Assembly (NCBI GenBank): GCA_947172415.1
Contig: OX359199.1
Coordinates: forward strand, 3,188,001-3,252,000
Direction of reading: 5' to 3'
Origin: Chondrosia reniformis
Lineage: Eukaryota > Porifera > Demospongiae > Chondrillida > Chondrillidae
Length of the DNA: 64,000 nucleotides
Shown: positions 35,801-50,648 of the stretch, in pieces
Layout: the number at the start of each line of letters is the position of its first letter
Position numbering within the stretch: the first letter of the stretch is position 1
The notes under the pieces: model-generated
What the model saw: the letters and a program-made list of their open reading frames with translations, nothing else
What the model was told of the DNA's origin: nothing
Databases searched by the model: none
Made by a program: the position numbers and the translations under genes

Positions 35801-38800
35801 GAAACGGTCTTGGTTACGGCTTCATAGCCCATATTTTCAAAACCTGCAGCCATTTTAACTCAGTGATAGGTCGTAGAGCTTCGTGGATCCTTTATTCGTA
35901 TTCGGCGGCCATTTTTATCCTGAAACGGTCTTCGGTACGACTTCAGGGCCCATATTTTCAAAATTGGTGGCCCTTTTTGACTCGGTGATATTTGTAGAGC
36001 TTTGGGGACCCATTATTCAGATTCTGCTGCCATTTTTAACCTAGAAACGGTGTTCGGTACGGCTTCATAGCCCATATTTTCAAAATAGGCGGTCATTTTT
36101 AACACGGGTATTAGTCGTATAGCTTCGGGGACACTTTATTCGGATTCGGCGGCCATTTTTATCCTGGAAAAGGTCTTCGGTACGGCTTCATAGCCCATAT
36201 ATTCAAAATCGACGACCATTTTTAACTCGGAAGGAGGTCGTAGAGCTTAGGGAACCCGTTAATCGGATTCGGCGGCCATTTTAATCCTAGAAAGGTCTTC
36301 TTTACGGATTCATACCCCATATTTTCGAAATTGGCGGCCATTTTCGACTCGAGGATAGGTCGTAGAGCTTCGGGGTCCCTTTAATCGGATTTGGCAGCCA
36401 TTTCTATCCAAGAAACTGTCTTCGATAAGCCTTAATACCCATATTTTAAAATTCGGCGGCCATTTTTAACTCGGGGATAGGTCGTAGAGCTTCGGGGGAT
36501 CCTTTAATTGAATTCGGCGACCATTTTTATCCTAGAAACGGTCTTCGGTACGGCTTCAAAATCCCATATTTTCCAAATTGGCGGCCATTTTTAACTCGGG
36601 GATAGGTCGTAGAGCTTCAGGGACCATTTATTCAGATTCGTCGACCGTTTTTATCCTAAAAACGGTTTTCGTTACGGCTTCATAGCCAATATTTGCGAAA
36701 TTTGCGGCCATTTTTAACTCGGGGATAGGTCGTAGAGCTTCGGGGGATCCTTTAATTGAATTCGGCGACCATTTTTATCCTAGAAACGGTCTTCGGTACG
36801 GCTTCAAAATCCCATATTTTCCAAATTGGCGGCCATTTTTAACTCGGGGATAGGTCGTAGAGCTTCAGGGACCATTTATTCAGATTCGTTGACCGTTTTT
36901 ATCCTAAAAACGGTTTTCGTTACGGCTTCATAGCCAATATTTGCGAAATTTGCGGCCATTTTTAACTCGGGGATAGGTCGTAGAGCTTCGGGGACCCTTT
37001 AATCGGATTTGGCAGCCATTTTTATCCAGGAAACTATCTTCGGGACGGCTTCATAGCCCATATTTTCGAAATCGGCAGCCATTTTTAACTCGGCGATAGT
37101 TCGTAGAGCTTCGGGGACCCTTCATTTCGATTCGGCGGCCATTTTTATCCTGGAAACGGTCTTCGGTACACTTTCATAGCCCATATTTTCGAAATCGGCG
37201 GCTATTTTTAACTCGGTGATAGGTCGTAGAGCTTCGGGGACCCTTTATTCGGATTCGGCGGCCATTTTTATCCTAGAAACTGTCTTCGGTACGGCTTCAT
37301 AGCCCATATTTTCGAAATCGGCGGGCATTTTTATCACAGTGATAGGTCGTAGAACGTCGGGTATCCTTAATTCTGATTCGGCGGCCATTTTATCTTAGAA
37401 ATGTTCTTCGTAACCGTTTCATAGCTCATATTTTCGAAATCGACGGCCATTTTTAACTCGGGGATAGGTCGTAGAGTTTTGGGGACCCTTTAATAGGATT
37501 CGGCGGCCATTCTTATCCCAGAAAGGTCTTCGGTAAGCCTTCACAGCCCATATTTTCGAAATCGGCGACCATTCTTATCTCAAGGATAGGTCGTAGACCT
37601 TCGGGGACCCTTTATTCAGATTCGGCGGCCATTTTATCCTAGAAACTGTCTTCGGTACGGCTTGATAGACCATATTTTCGAAATCGGTGGACATTTTTAT
37701 CTCGGTGTTAGGTCGTGGAGCTTCGGGGACCCTTTAATCCGATTCGCCGGCCATTTTTATCCTAGAAATGGTCTTCGTTACGGCTTCATAGCCCATATTT
37801 TCGAAATCAGCGGCCATTTTTAACTCGGGGATAGGTCGTAGAGCTTCGGGGACCCTTTAATCGGATTCGGCGGCAATTTTTATCCTAGAAACTATCTTCA
37901 GTACAGCTTCATAGCCCATATTTTCAAAATAGGCGGCAATTTTTAACTCGGTGATAGGTCATACAGCTTCGGGGACGATTTATTCGGATTCGGCAGCCAT
38001 TTTATCCTAGAAAAGGTCTTCGGTATGGCTTCATAGCCCATATTTTCAAAATCGGCGACCATTTTTAACTCGGTGATAAATCGTAGAGCTTCGGGGACCC
38101 TTTATTCGGATTTGGTGGCCATTTTTATCCTTGAAACGGTCTTTGTTACGGCTTCATAGCCCATATTTTCAAAACCGGCAGCCATTTTAACTCAGTGATA
38201 GGTCGTAGAGCTTCGTGGATCCTTTATTCGTATTCGGCGGCCATTTTTATCCTGAAACGGTGTTCGGTACGGCTTCATAGCCCATATTTTCAAAATGGGC
38301 GGTCATTTTTAACACGGGTATTAGTCGTATAGCTTCGGGGACACTTTATTCGCATTCGGCGGCCATTTTTATCCTGGAAAAGGTCTTCGGTACGGCTTCA
38401 GAGCCCATATATTCAAAATCGGCGACCATTTCTAACTCTTAAGGAGGTCGTAGAGCTTAGGGAACCCGTTAATCGGATTCGGCGGCCATTTTAATCCTAG
38501 AAAGGTCTTCTTTACGGATTCATACCCTATATTTTCGAAATTGGCAGCCATTTTCGACTCGAGGATAGGTCGTAGAGCTTCGGGGTCCCTTTAATCGGAT
38601 TCGGCAGCCATTTCTATCCAAGAAACTGTCTTCGATAAACCTTAATACCCATATTTTAAAATTCGGCGGCCATTTTTAACTCGGGGATAGGTCGTAGAGC
38701 TTCGGGGGATCCTTTAATTGAATTCGGCGACCATTTTTATCCTAGAAACGGTCTTCGGTACGGCTTCAAAAACCCATATTTTCCAAATTGGCGGCCATTT

Positions 38801-41606
38801 TTAACTCGGGGATAGGTCGTAGAGCTTCGGGGACCATTAATTCAGATTTGGCGACCGTTTTTATCCTAAAAACGGTCTTCGTTACGGCTTCATAACCCAT
38901 ATTTTCGAAATTTGCGGCCATTTTTAACTCGGGGATAAGTCGTAGAGCTTCGGGGACCCTTTAATCGGATTCAGCGGCCATTTTTATTCTAGAAACTCTG
39001 TTTGTTACGGCTTCATAGCCCATATTTTCAAATTCGGGGGCCATTTTAAACTTGGGGATAGGTCGTAGAGCTTCGGGGACCCTTTAATCGGATTTGGCAG
39101 CCATTTTTATCCAGGAAACTATCTTCGGGACGGCTTCATAGCCCATATTTTCGAAATCGGCAGCCATTTTTAACTCGGTGATAGGTCGTAGAGCTTCGGG
39201 GACCCTTTATTCGGATTAGGCGGCCATTTAAATCCATGAAAAGGTCTTCGTTACGGCTTCATAGCCCATATTTTCGAAATTGGCGGCGATTTTCGACTTG
39301 GGGATAGGTCGTAGAGCTTCGGGGTCCCTTTAATTGGATTCGGCAGCCATTTTTATCCTAGAAACTGTCTTCGGTCAAGCTGAATAGCCCATATTTTAAA
39401 AATCGGTGGCCATTTTTTACTCGGGGATAGGTTGTAGAGCTTCGGGGACCATTTATTCGGATTCAGCGGCCATTTTTATCCTAGGAACGGTCTTCGTTAC
39501 GGCTTCATGGCCATTTTTAACTCGGTGATAGATCGTAGAGCTTTGTGGACCCTTTAATGGAATTCGGCGGCCATTTTTATCCTAGAAACTGACTTCGATA
39601 CGGCTTCATAGCCCATATTTTCGAAATCGACGGCCTTTTTCGACTCTGAGATAGATCATAGAGCTTCGGGAACCCGTTAATTGGATTCGATGGCCATTTT
39701 AATCCTGGAAACAGTCTTCAGTACGGCTTAATACCCCATATTTTCGAAATCGGCAGCCATTTTTAACACCGAGATAAATCGTAGAGCTTCTGGGACCATT
39801 TAATCGGATTCGGCAGCCATTTTTATCCTAGAACCGGTCTTCAGTACGGCTTCATAGCCCATATTTTCGAAATCGCCGGCCATTCTTAACTCGGGTTTAG
39901 GTCGTAAAGATTCGGGGACCCAATAATACGATTCAGCGGCTATTTTATCCTAGAAATGGTCTTTGGTACGACTTCATAGCCCATATTTTCGAAATCTGCG
40001 GCCATTTTTAACTCGGGATAGGTTGTAGAGTTTCAGGGACCATTTAATCGGAATCGGCGGCCATTTTTATTCCAGAAACGGTCTTCGGTACGACTTCATA
40101 GCCTATATTTTCGAAATCAGCGGCCATTTTTAACTCGGGATAGGTCGTAGCCCTTAGGGGACCCTTTAAAATCGGGTTCAGTGGCCATTTTTATCCTAGG
40201 AACGGTACGACTTCATAGCCCATATTTTCGAAATCTGCGGCCATTTTTGACTCGGGGATAGGTTGTAGAATTTCAGGGACCATTTAATCAGAATCGGCGG
40301 CCATTTTTATTCCAGAAACGGTCTTCGATACGACTTCATAGCCTATATTTTCGAAATCAGCAGCCATTTTTCACTCGGGATAGGTCGTACAGCTTCGGGG
40401 ACCTTTTATTCGGATTCGGAGGCCATTTTTATCCTACAAAATGTCTTCGGTACGGCTTCATAACTCATATTTTCGAAATCGGCGGCACTTTTTAACACGG
40501 AGCTAGGTCGTAGAGCTTTGGTGACCGTTAAATCGAGTTTGGCGGCCATTTTACCCTAGCAATGGTCTTCTATACGGCTTCTTAGACCATATTTTCGAAA
40601 TAGGCAGCCATTTTTAACTCAGATATAGGTCGTAGTGCTTCAGGGACCATTTAATCAGGTTCGGAGGCCATTTTTTTCCTAGGAATGGTCTTCGGTACGG
40701 CTCCATAGCCCATATTTTCGAAATCGGCGGCCATTTTTAACTAGGGGATAGGTCGTACAGCTTCGGGGACCCTTTATTCGGATTCAGAGGCCATTTTTAT
40801 CCTAGAAACTGTCTTCAGTAGGGCTTCATAGGTCGTAGACATTCGGGGTCCCTTTAATCGAGTTCGGCGCCCAATTTTATCCTACAAAAGGTCTTCGGTA
40901 CGGCTTCATAACTCATATTTTCGAAATCGGCGGCAATTTTTAACACGGAGCTAGGTCGTAGAGCTTTGGCGACCCTTAAATCGAGTTTGGCGGCCATTTT
41001 TATCCTAGGAATGGTCATTGGTACGGCTCCATAGCCCATATTTTCGAAATCAGTGGCCATTTTTAATTCGGGATAGGTCGTAGACCTTCAGGGACCCTTT
41101 AAAATCGGGTTCAGCGGCCAAATTTATCCTAGGAACGGTCGTCGGTACGGCTTCATATACCATATTTTCAAAATTGGCGGCCATTTTTAATTAGGAGATA
41201 GGTCGTAAAGCTTCTTGGACCCTTCAATCCGCTTCGGCGGCCATTTTTATCCAAGGAACGGTCTTCAGTATGGCTCCATAGTCCATATTTTCAAAATCGG
41301 CGGCCATTTTTAACTCGGAGAGGGGTCGTACAGCTTCGGGGACCCTTTAATCGGGTTCCACGGCCATTTTTATCCTAGGAACGGTTTTCGGTACGGCTTT
41401 ATAGCCCATATTTTAAAAATCAGCGGCCATTTTTAATTAGGAGATAGGTCGTAGAGCTTCGGGGACCCTTTAATCGGGTTCCGCAGCCATTTTTACCATT
41501 GGCAAGGTCTTCTGTTCGCTTCATAGCCCAAAGTTTCGAGATTGGCGGACATTTTACTTGGAAATAGGTTGTAAAGCTTCGGGGACCCTTAAATGCAGGT
41601 TCGGCT
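32834..41606 (-). repeat. 123-bp satellite array, right arm (about 71 units, inverted)
   Basis: Same 123-bp family as 17077-30956 but in reverse orientation (AGCTTCGGGGACCCTTTAAT, CATAGCCCATATTTTCGAAA). Units are more diverged from one another than in the left arm, with frequent one-base changes and indels. Repeated blocks include a pair at 36491 and 36739 (about two units) and a copy near 38701 (offset 2210 bp, 18 units). The outer edge at 41470-41606 has the same unusual variant as the left-arm edge (CCATTTTTACCATTGG). No gene seen. Confidence 0.97.
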
Positions 41607-43050
41607 ATATACAACACACAACTACTACATACAACTAGTACACACAACTAGTACATACAAATAGTACATACAACTTGTGTCTAGTCCATGCAACTAGGAC
41701 TTACCTAGTACCTAGTATAACTAGGACTAGAACCTACAACCAGTACATACAACTAGTACATATAACTAGAACATACAGCTAGTATATACACCTAGTACAC
41801 ACAACTACTACATATAACTAGTACATACACATATACCCAGTACATATAAATAGTACATACAACTAGTACATACAACTACTACACACAACTAGTACATATA
41901 TATAGTACACACAATTACTACATTAAACTAGTGAATTCACAGAAAACTAGCACATATAAATAGTATATACAACTAGAACATAAACTAGAACCTACAAGTG
42001 GTACATAAAACTAGTACATACAACTAGAAGCCACTTAGTACGTAGTAGAACTGGTACCAGAACCTACAACTAGTATCTACACCTAGTCATACAACTAGTA
42101 TCGAGTACATACAACTAGTACAAACAACTAGTACATACAAATAGTCCATACAACTAGTACATACAACTACTACATACAATTAGTACATACAACTAGTACC
42201 TACTTAGTACCTTGTATAACTAGTACTAGAGCATACAACTAGTACTTACTATTAGTACATACAGTTAATACATATAAATAGTGCATACAACAAGTACAAA
42301 CAACAATAACACACAATTAATACATACAAATAGTATATACGACTTGTGTCTAGTACATTCAACTAAAATCTTCCTAGTACCTAGTATAACTAATACTAGA
42401 ACCTATAACTTGTATATACAACAAGTACATATAACTACTTTATACAACTAGTATATACATGTAGTACACACAACTACTACATATAACTAGCACATACACA
42501 TATACCTAGTACATTTAAATAGTGCATACAACGAGTACATACAACTAGTACATAAAACTTGAATATATATACAATTAGTATATAGAACTAGTTCAAACGA
42601 TTAGTACATACAACTAGTACCTACCTAATACTTTGTTATAACTTGTACTTGAACATACAACTAGTACACACAACCAGTAAATATAACTAGTACACACAAT
42701 TACTACATTAAACTAGTACATATAAATACTATATACAACTGCAACATAACTAGAACATACAATTAGTACATAGAACTAGTACAAACAACTAGTACATACA
42801 ACTAGTACATACAACTAGTACAAACAACTAGTACATATAACTAGTACATACAACTAGTACATACAACTTGTATTGAGTACATAAAACTAGTACAAACAAC
42901 TAGTACATACAACTAGTGCGTACAACTAGAACCAACCTAGTACGTAGTATAAACTAGTACTAGAACTTACAACTAGTACTTACAACTAGTATATACAACT
43001 AGTCCATATAAATGGTGCATACAACTAGGACATACAACTAGTACATATAA

Positions 43051-45190
43051 CTAGTACAAACAACTAGTATATACGCCTAGTTCACACAACTACTAAAGAT
43101 AACTAGTACATACACATATACATAGTAAATATAAATAGTATATACAACTAGTACATACAACTAGTACGTACACAAATTACACCCATCTTGTATGTACAAC
43201 TACTACATACAACTAATATCCAGTAAATATAACTAGGATCTACCTAGTACCTTGTATAACTACTACTAGAACTTACAACTAGAGCATAGAACTAGTACAT
43301 ACAACTAATACATGCAACTAGTACCTACAACTAGAAAGTATAACTAGTACATACAGTTATTACACCCAACTAGAACATACAACTAGTACATATAACTCGT
43401 AAATACAACTAGTACATGCAACTAGTACAAACAATTAGAACTTACAACTAGTACATACGCCTAATACATACAATTAGTACGTACAACTAGTACATACAAC
43501 TAGTTACTACAAATAGTAAATAGAGTTAGTACATACAATAATTAGACACAACATGGACATATAACTACTACATTCACATGTAACTAGTATATATAAATAG
43601 TACATACACCCAGTACATACAACTAGGACACACAAGTAATATATACAACTAGTACATACAACTAGAAACTAGTACATGCAACTAGTACATAGAAAGAGTA
43701 CATAAAACTCATGCATATAACTAGTACGAACAATAAGACATTAGTACATACAGCTAGCTCATAGAATGTGAACATAAAACTACCACATAAAACTAGTAAT
43801 TATACAACTAGTACTAAGCTAGTACATGCAAGTAATATATACATACAACTAGTACATACAATTGGTACATAACTAGTCCATGCAACTAGTACAAACAATT
43901 TGTTTATACAACTACTACATGCAACTACTACATACAAATTGTACCGACAACTAATACTAGTACATTAAACTAGTCCATACACCTAGTCCATAAAATTTGT
44001 ACATACAACTAGTACACACAAGTACTAGATATAACTAGTACATACAACTAGTACATAGAACGAGTACATAAACCAAGTATAGACAACTAGGACATATAAC
44101 TAGTACATTAACTATTACACACAACTACTACATACAACTTGTACCTACAATTATAAATATAACTTGTTATAGTACATACAACTAGTAAATCAACTAGTAC
44201 ATAAAATCAGGACATACAAATAGAACAAACAGCTAGTACATACAAATAGTACAAACAATTATAACATACAACCAGTATATATTACTAGGCTGTACAACTA
44301 GTACACAAAACTAGTATCGAGTACATACAACCAGTACATACAACTAGTAGAAACAATTAGAACATACAACTAGTACATACAACTGGAACATACAACTAGT
44401 ACATTCAACTAATACATACAACTAGTCCATACAACTAGTACATACAACTAGTAAACACAACTAGTACAAACAAGTAGTGCATACAACTAGTCCATACAAC
44501 TAGTACATACAACTAGTACCCACCTAGTACCTAGTATAACTAGTACTCGAATGTTCAACTAGTACTTACAACTAGTACATACAACTAGTACACACAACTA
44601 GCAGATTCAACTAGTATACACAACTAGTACATATAACTAGTAAACACAACTGCAACAAAATACTAATTCATACACAGGTAACTAGTACATATAAATAGTG
44701 TATGCAATTAGAATATAAACTAGAACATACAACTGGTACACTGAACTATACATCCAACTAGAACCTAATTAGTACCTAGTACAACGCGTACTAGAACATA
44801 CAACTAGTACTTAAACAAGTACATATAAATAGTGCATACAACTAGAACATACAACAAGTACAAACAACTAGTACATTTAACTAGAACATACAACTACTAA
44901 ATAAAACAAGTACATACAACTGGAACACACATCTAGTACATGCAAATAATAAGTACAACTAGTACATATAAATAGTGCATATTTACAACTAGTACATGAA
45001 ACTGCTACATACAATTAGTACATACAACTACTAAATATAACTAGTACATACAACTAGTACATATAACTCGTACATACAAGTAGTACACAAAACTAGTTTT
45101 GCGTACATACAACTAGTACATACAACTAGTACAAACAATTAGATCATACAACCAGTACATATAACTAGGCTGTACAACTAGTACACACAA
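43051..45190 (-). repeat. Segmental duplication in the 13-bp array, copy 1
   Basis: The order of rare variants here, for example GTATATACGCCTAG at about 43068, ACACCCATCTTGTATG near 43185 and ACTCGAATGTTCAACTAG near 44545, is repeated from 61784 to the window end. The offset is 18733 bp at the start and 18784 bp later. Between the copies lie the R2-type and Penelope-like insertions and other minisatellite. Confidence 0.88.
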
Positions 45191-48100
45191 CTAGTATCGA
45201 GTACAAACAACCAGTACATACAACTAGTACAAACAATTAAAACATACAACTAGTACATACAACTGGAACATACAACTAGTACATTCAACTAACACATACA
45301 ACTAGTACATATAACTAGTACATACAACTAGTTACTAGTACATTCAACTAGTACATGCAACTAGTAATGAGTACGAACATGTAGTACATACAATTTGTAC
45401 CAACAACAAGTAACGAGTACATTAAAAACTATTACATACAACTAATACATACAACTACTACCTACAACTGGAACATAAATCTAGTACCTACAACTAGTAC
45501 ATACATATAGTACCTACAAATATTAAATATACCTAGTAACAGTACATACAACTGGTACATACAACTGGTATCTACGACTAGTAAATAAAACTAGTATTAG
45601 TACATACAACTAGAACATACAACTGGCACATACAGCTAGTAATGAGTAAATATGACTAGTAAATACATCTAGTATATACAACTAGTACATACAACTATTA
45701 ATTACAATTAATACATTCAACTAATAATTAAACCTAGTAAATATAACTAGTAGTAGTACATACAACTAGTATACACAACTAATACCTGCGACTAGTAAAT
45801 ATAACAAGTATTAGTACATACAACTAGTACATAAACAAGAACACACAACTAGTAGATACAACTACTAATGAGTACATAGAAGTAGTACACACATCTAGTG
45901 CATACAACTAGTACGTACAAATAGTTCATACAACTAGAACATTAAACTAGTACATATACATAGTACATACAACAAATACATATAACTAGTACATTAAACT
46001 AGTTCACGCAATATATAATACATACAACTGGTATACACAACTAGTACATACATCTAGAGTTCATACAACTAGTACACACCACTAGTACATTCACCTAGTA
46101 TATACAACTAATCCATTAACTAGTACATACACCTAATACATACAACAAGTACATATAACTAGAAAATATATCTAGTATATACTAGTACATACAACTGGTA
46201 CACACAACCAGTACATATAACTAGAAAGCACAACTATATAGTGCATACAACAAGTGACTGTTACTTACCATTAGTGCACACAACTGGAACATACAACTTG
46301 AACCTACAACAAGGAAATATTACTAGTACCTACAACTAGCAAACATAACTAGTACTAGTACTTAAATCCAGCACACACAACTAGTATATACAACAATTGG
46401 ATGCAACTAGTACATACAACTAGTACAAACAACTAATATAAACAATTAGTGTATACAATTAGAACCTACAACTAGTAGATACAAACAGTACATACACCGT
46501 AAAACTATAGCTAGTACTAGTACATACAAAGAATACATACAAATAGTACATGCAATTAGTACATAAAATTAGAACCAACAACTAGGATTTACATACAACT
46601 AGTACATTCAACTAATACATAAAACTAGTACATAAAACTATTACATACAACTAGTACAAACAGCTAGAACATACAACTAGTACATGCACCTAGAACATGC
46701 AACTAGTATATACAACGAGTATATACAACTAGACATATACAACTAGACACATACAACTAGTACATACAACTAGTTACTACTATATACAACTAGTCCATAC
46801 AAATAGTACAAACAACTAGTACATACAACTTGAACCCACCTAGTACCTGGTAAAACTAGCACTAGAACCAACAACAATAACCTAAAACTAGTACATACAA
46901 CTAGTTTTGTGTACATAGAACTAGTACAAACAACTAATACATACAACTAGTACCTAGTATAACTAGTACTAGAACCTACAACTAGTACATACAACTAGTA
47001 CACACAACTAGTACATACAACTAGTACACACAACTAGTACATACAACTAGTACATATATATGATGCGTACAACTAGTACATAAAACTAGTACCCACAACT
47101 AGAAAATACAACAATGACATACAACTAGTGCATACAACTAGTACATACAACAATTACACAAAAGTAATACATATATTCAGTACATACACATATAACTAGT
47201 ACATATATATAGTACTTACACCTAGTACATAAGACTAGTACAAACAACTAGTACATACAATTAGTACACAGCTAATACATACAACTATAGACAATTGGTT
47301 GATAATGACTACATACACCTAGTTCACACAACTAGTACCTCCAATTAGTTAAAACAACTAGTACTGGTACAAAATACTAGTAGATACAATTAGTATATAC
47401 ACCTACTACATACAACTAGTACATACAACTAGTACACACAACTACTACATAAAACTAGTACATACACATATAATTAGTACATATAAATAGCACTTACAAC
47501 TACTACACACAAGAAGTACATACAAGTGGTACAGAACTAGTACATACAACTAGTTCATATAATTAATACATGCAATTAGTACATACAAATAGAACAAACA
47601 GGTAGTACATACAACTTGTACTTACCTAGTACCCACTATAACTAGTACCATAAAGAACCTATAACTATTACATACAGCTAGAACATATATACAACTAGTA
47701 CATGTAACTAGAACTTTCAACTCGTTCATATAACTAATGCATACAACTAGTACATCCAAATAGTAAGTACATGTAGTACGTACAACTACTACACACAACT
47801 AGTACATACAACTAGTCCACACAACTAGTACTAACAACTAGTACATATAACTAGTACATACAACCCGTATATATAACTAGTGCATACAACTAGTACACAC
47901 AACTAGTACCTGTAAACAGTACAGACAACGGCTATATACAACTAGTACACACAACATACATACAACTAATACAAAAAATTAGAACATAAAACTAGTACAT
48001 ACATATAATACATACAATTAGTACGTACAACTAGAACCTACAACTAGTTACTGGTACAAAAACTAGTCCATACAACTAGTAACTACAAATAGTAAATATT

Positions 48101-50600
48101 GTGAGTACACATAACAATCGGACACATATAGAACATATAACAAGGACACCTAGTACATACAACTAGGATATACAAGTATTATAAACAACTAGTCCACACA
48201 ACCAGTACAACTAGTACATACAACTAGAAACTAGTACATGCAACAAGTACATAGTAAGAGTACATTAAACTCATACATACAACATCAAGTCACCAGTACA
48301 TACAGCCAGTTCATAGAACGTGAACTTAAAACTACTACATAAAACTAGTATAAACAACTAGTACACAGTTAGTACATACAAGTAATGTACACATAGAACT
48401 AGTGCATACAACTAGTACATAAACTATTACATTCAACTATTACATACAACTACTACATACAACTTGTACCTACAACTAGTAAATATAATTTGTACTAGTA
48501 CATACAACTAGTAAATCAACTAGTACAGTCAATTAGTACATACAAATAGTACAAACAGCTAGTACATACAACTTGTACCCACCTAGTAACCACTATAACT
48601 AGTACTAGAACCTATAATTATTACCTATACCTAGTACATACAACTAGTACATATACTTATTACATACACATATAACTAGTACACACAACTACTACATAAA
48701 ACTAGTCCATACACAGGTAACTAGTACATATAAAGAGTACATACAACTAGAATATAAACTTGAACATACCATTAGTACATTGAACTAGTACATGCAACTA
48801 GAACCTATCTAATACCTAGTACAACTAGTACTAGAACCTATAACTAGTACTTACAACTAGTACATACAACAAGTATCGAGTATATACAACTAGTACTTAC
48901 AACTAGTACATAGAAATAGAAACTAGTACAAACAACTAGTACATAGAAAGAGTACATAAAGCTCATCCATATAATTAGTACATAGCTGGTATATACAAGT
49001 AATATACACAATTGGTACATATCTAGTACAGCAACTAGTACATACAACTAGTACAAAGAACGAGTACATAAAGGTAGTACATACAACTAGTGTATACAGC
49101 TGGTACATAACTAGTACATACAACTAGTACATACAACCAGTACATATAACTAGTACATACAACTATTACATACAACTACTACAAACAACTAGTGCCTACA
49201 ACTAGTAGATATAAATTGTACTAGTACATACAATTAGTAAAATCAAGTAGTACATGCAATTAGTACATACAAATAGTACAAACAGCTAGTACATACAACT
49301 AGTACATATAAGTAGTACACCACTAGTACATATAACGATTAATTACAACTAGTGCATATGACTAGTATCTACAACTAGTACATACAACTAGTACACACAA
49401 CTAGTACATACAACTAGTACACACAACTAGTACTTACAACTAGTTAATATTACCAGTAATAGTACCTACAACTATTTCATACAACTAGTTCATACAACTA
49501 GTACATAAATAGTGCATACAACTAGTTTACACAACTAGCACAAACAATTAAAACATAACTAGTACATACAACTAGTATATACAACTAGAACATACCATTG
49601 GTACACACAACCATTACATTAAACCTGTACATACAACTTGTACCTATATACAACTAGTAAATAAACAAGGTACTACTCCATACAACTAGTGCATGTAACT
49701 GGTACATACAACTAGTAAATGTAACTACTACATACAACTAGTACAATGAACTAGTCCATAAAACTAGTTCATACATTTCGGATCTTCAACGAGTAAATAT
49801 AACTAGTAATAGTTCATACAATTAGTACATCCAACCAGACCAGGCAATTAGTACATACAATTAGTAAATAGTACATAAAAATAGTACACATTACTAGTAC
49901 ACACAAGTAGTACCTACAAATTGTTAATATCACCAGTACCTACAACTAGTGCCTACAACTTGTACACACAACTAGTACGTACAACTAGTACATACATTTA
50001 GAAGATACAACTAGAACTTATAACTAGTAACTAGTACATATAACTGGGACATATAACTAGTACATGCAACTAGTAAATAGTACATACAACTAGTACATAT
50101 AACTAGTACATAAAAGTAGTACCTTCAACTATTTAATATTACCAGTAATAGTACCTACAACTAGTTCATACAACTAGTACATAAAAGGTGCATCAAACTA
50201 GTTAATACAACTATCACGAACAACTACAACATAACTAGTACATACAACTAGTATATACAACTAGAACATAGAATTGGTACATACACCTATTACATTAACC
50301 TGTATATACAACTTTTACCTACAACTAGTAAATAAACTTAGTACAAGTATATACAACAAGTACATGTTACTAGTTCATACAACTAGTAAATATAACTACT
50401 TTATGCAACTAGTACAATCAACTAGTCCAAAAACAAGTTCATACAACTAGTACATACATTTAGTATCTTCAACGAGTAAATATAACTAGTACTTGTTCAT
50501 ACAACTAGTACATACAACTAGTACATAACACTAGCAACGAGTACATACGATTATTCACAACTAGTACATAAAACTACTTCATACGACTAGTATGTACTAG

Positions 50601-50648
50601 TATGTACTAGTTGTAAGTTATATAACTATAACTTGAAACTAGTACATA
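50601..50648. repeat. Local inversion hairpin in the 13-bp array
   Basis: Arms of 22 bases at 50601-50622 and 50627-50648, nearly complementary, with a 4-base loop. To the left of it, two to three units run in the opposite orientation to the surrounding array (TATGTACTAG). A small inversion or foldback event within the array explains it. Confidence 0.75.

Noticed and set aside
17077..41606. The palindrome as an assembly error
   Set aside because: A mirrored misassembly would give near-identical arms of equal length. The arms differ in sequence, in unit number (about 109 versus 71) and in insertions. Long-read confirmation is still needed.
34725..41647. Minus-strand frames of 68-75 codons in the right arm
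   Set aside because: Same explanation as in the left arm: mutated stops in the 123-bp unit, with no conservation of the frame across units.
48844..49123. Two overlapping valine/tyrosine/cysteine-rich minus-strand frames
   Set aside because: They are translations of the 13-bp minisatellite, whose complement gives repeating YVLV and TSC strings.
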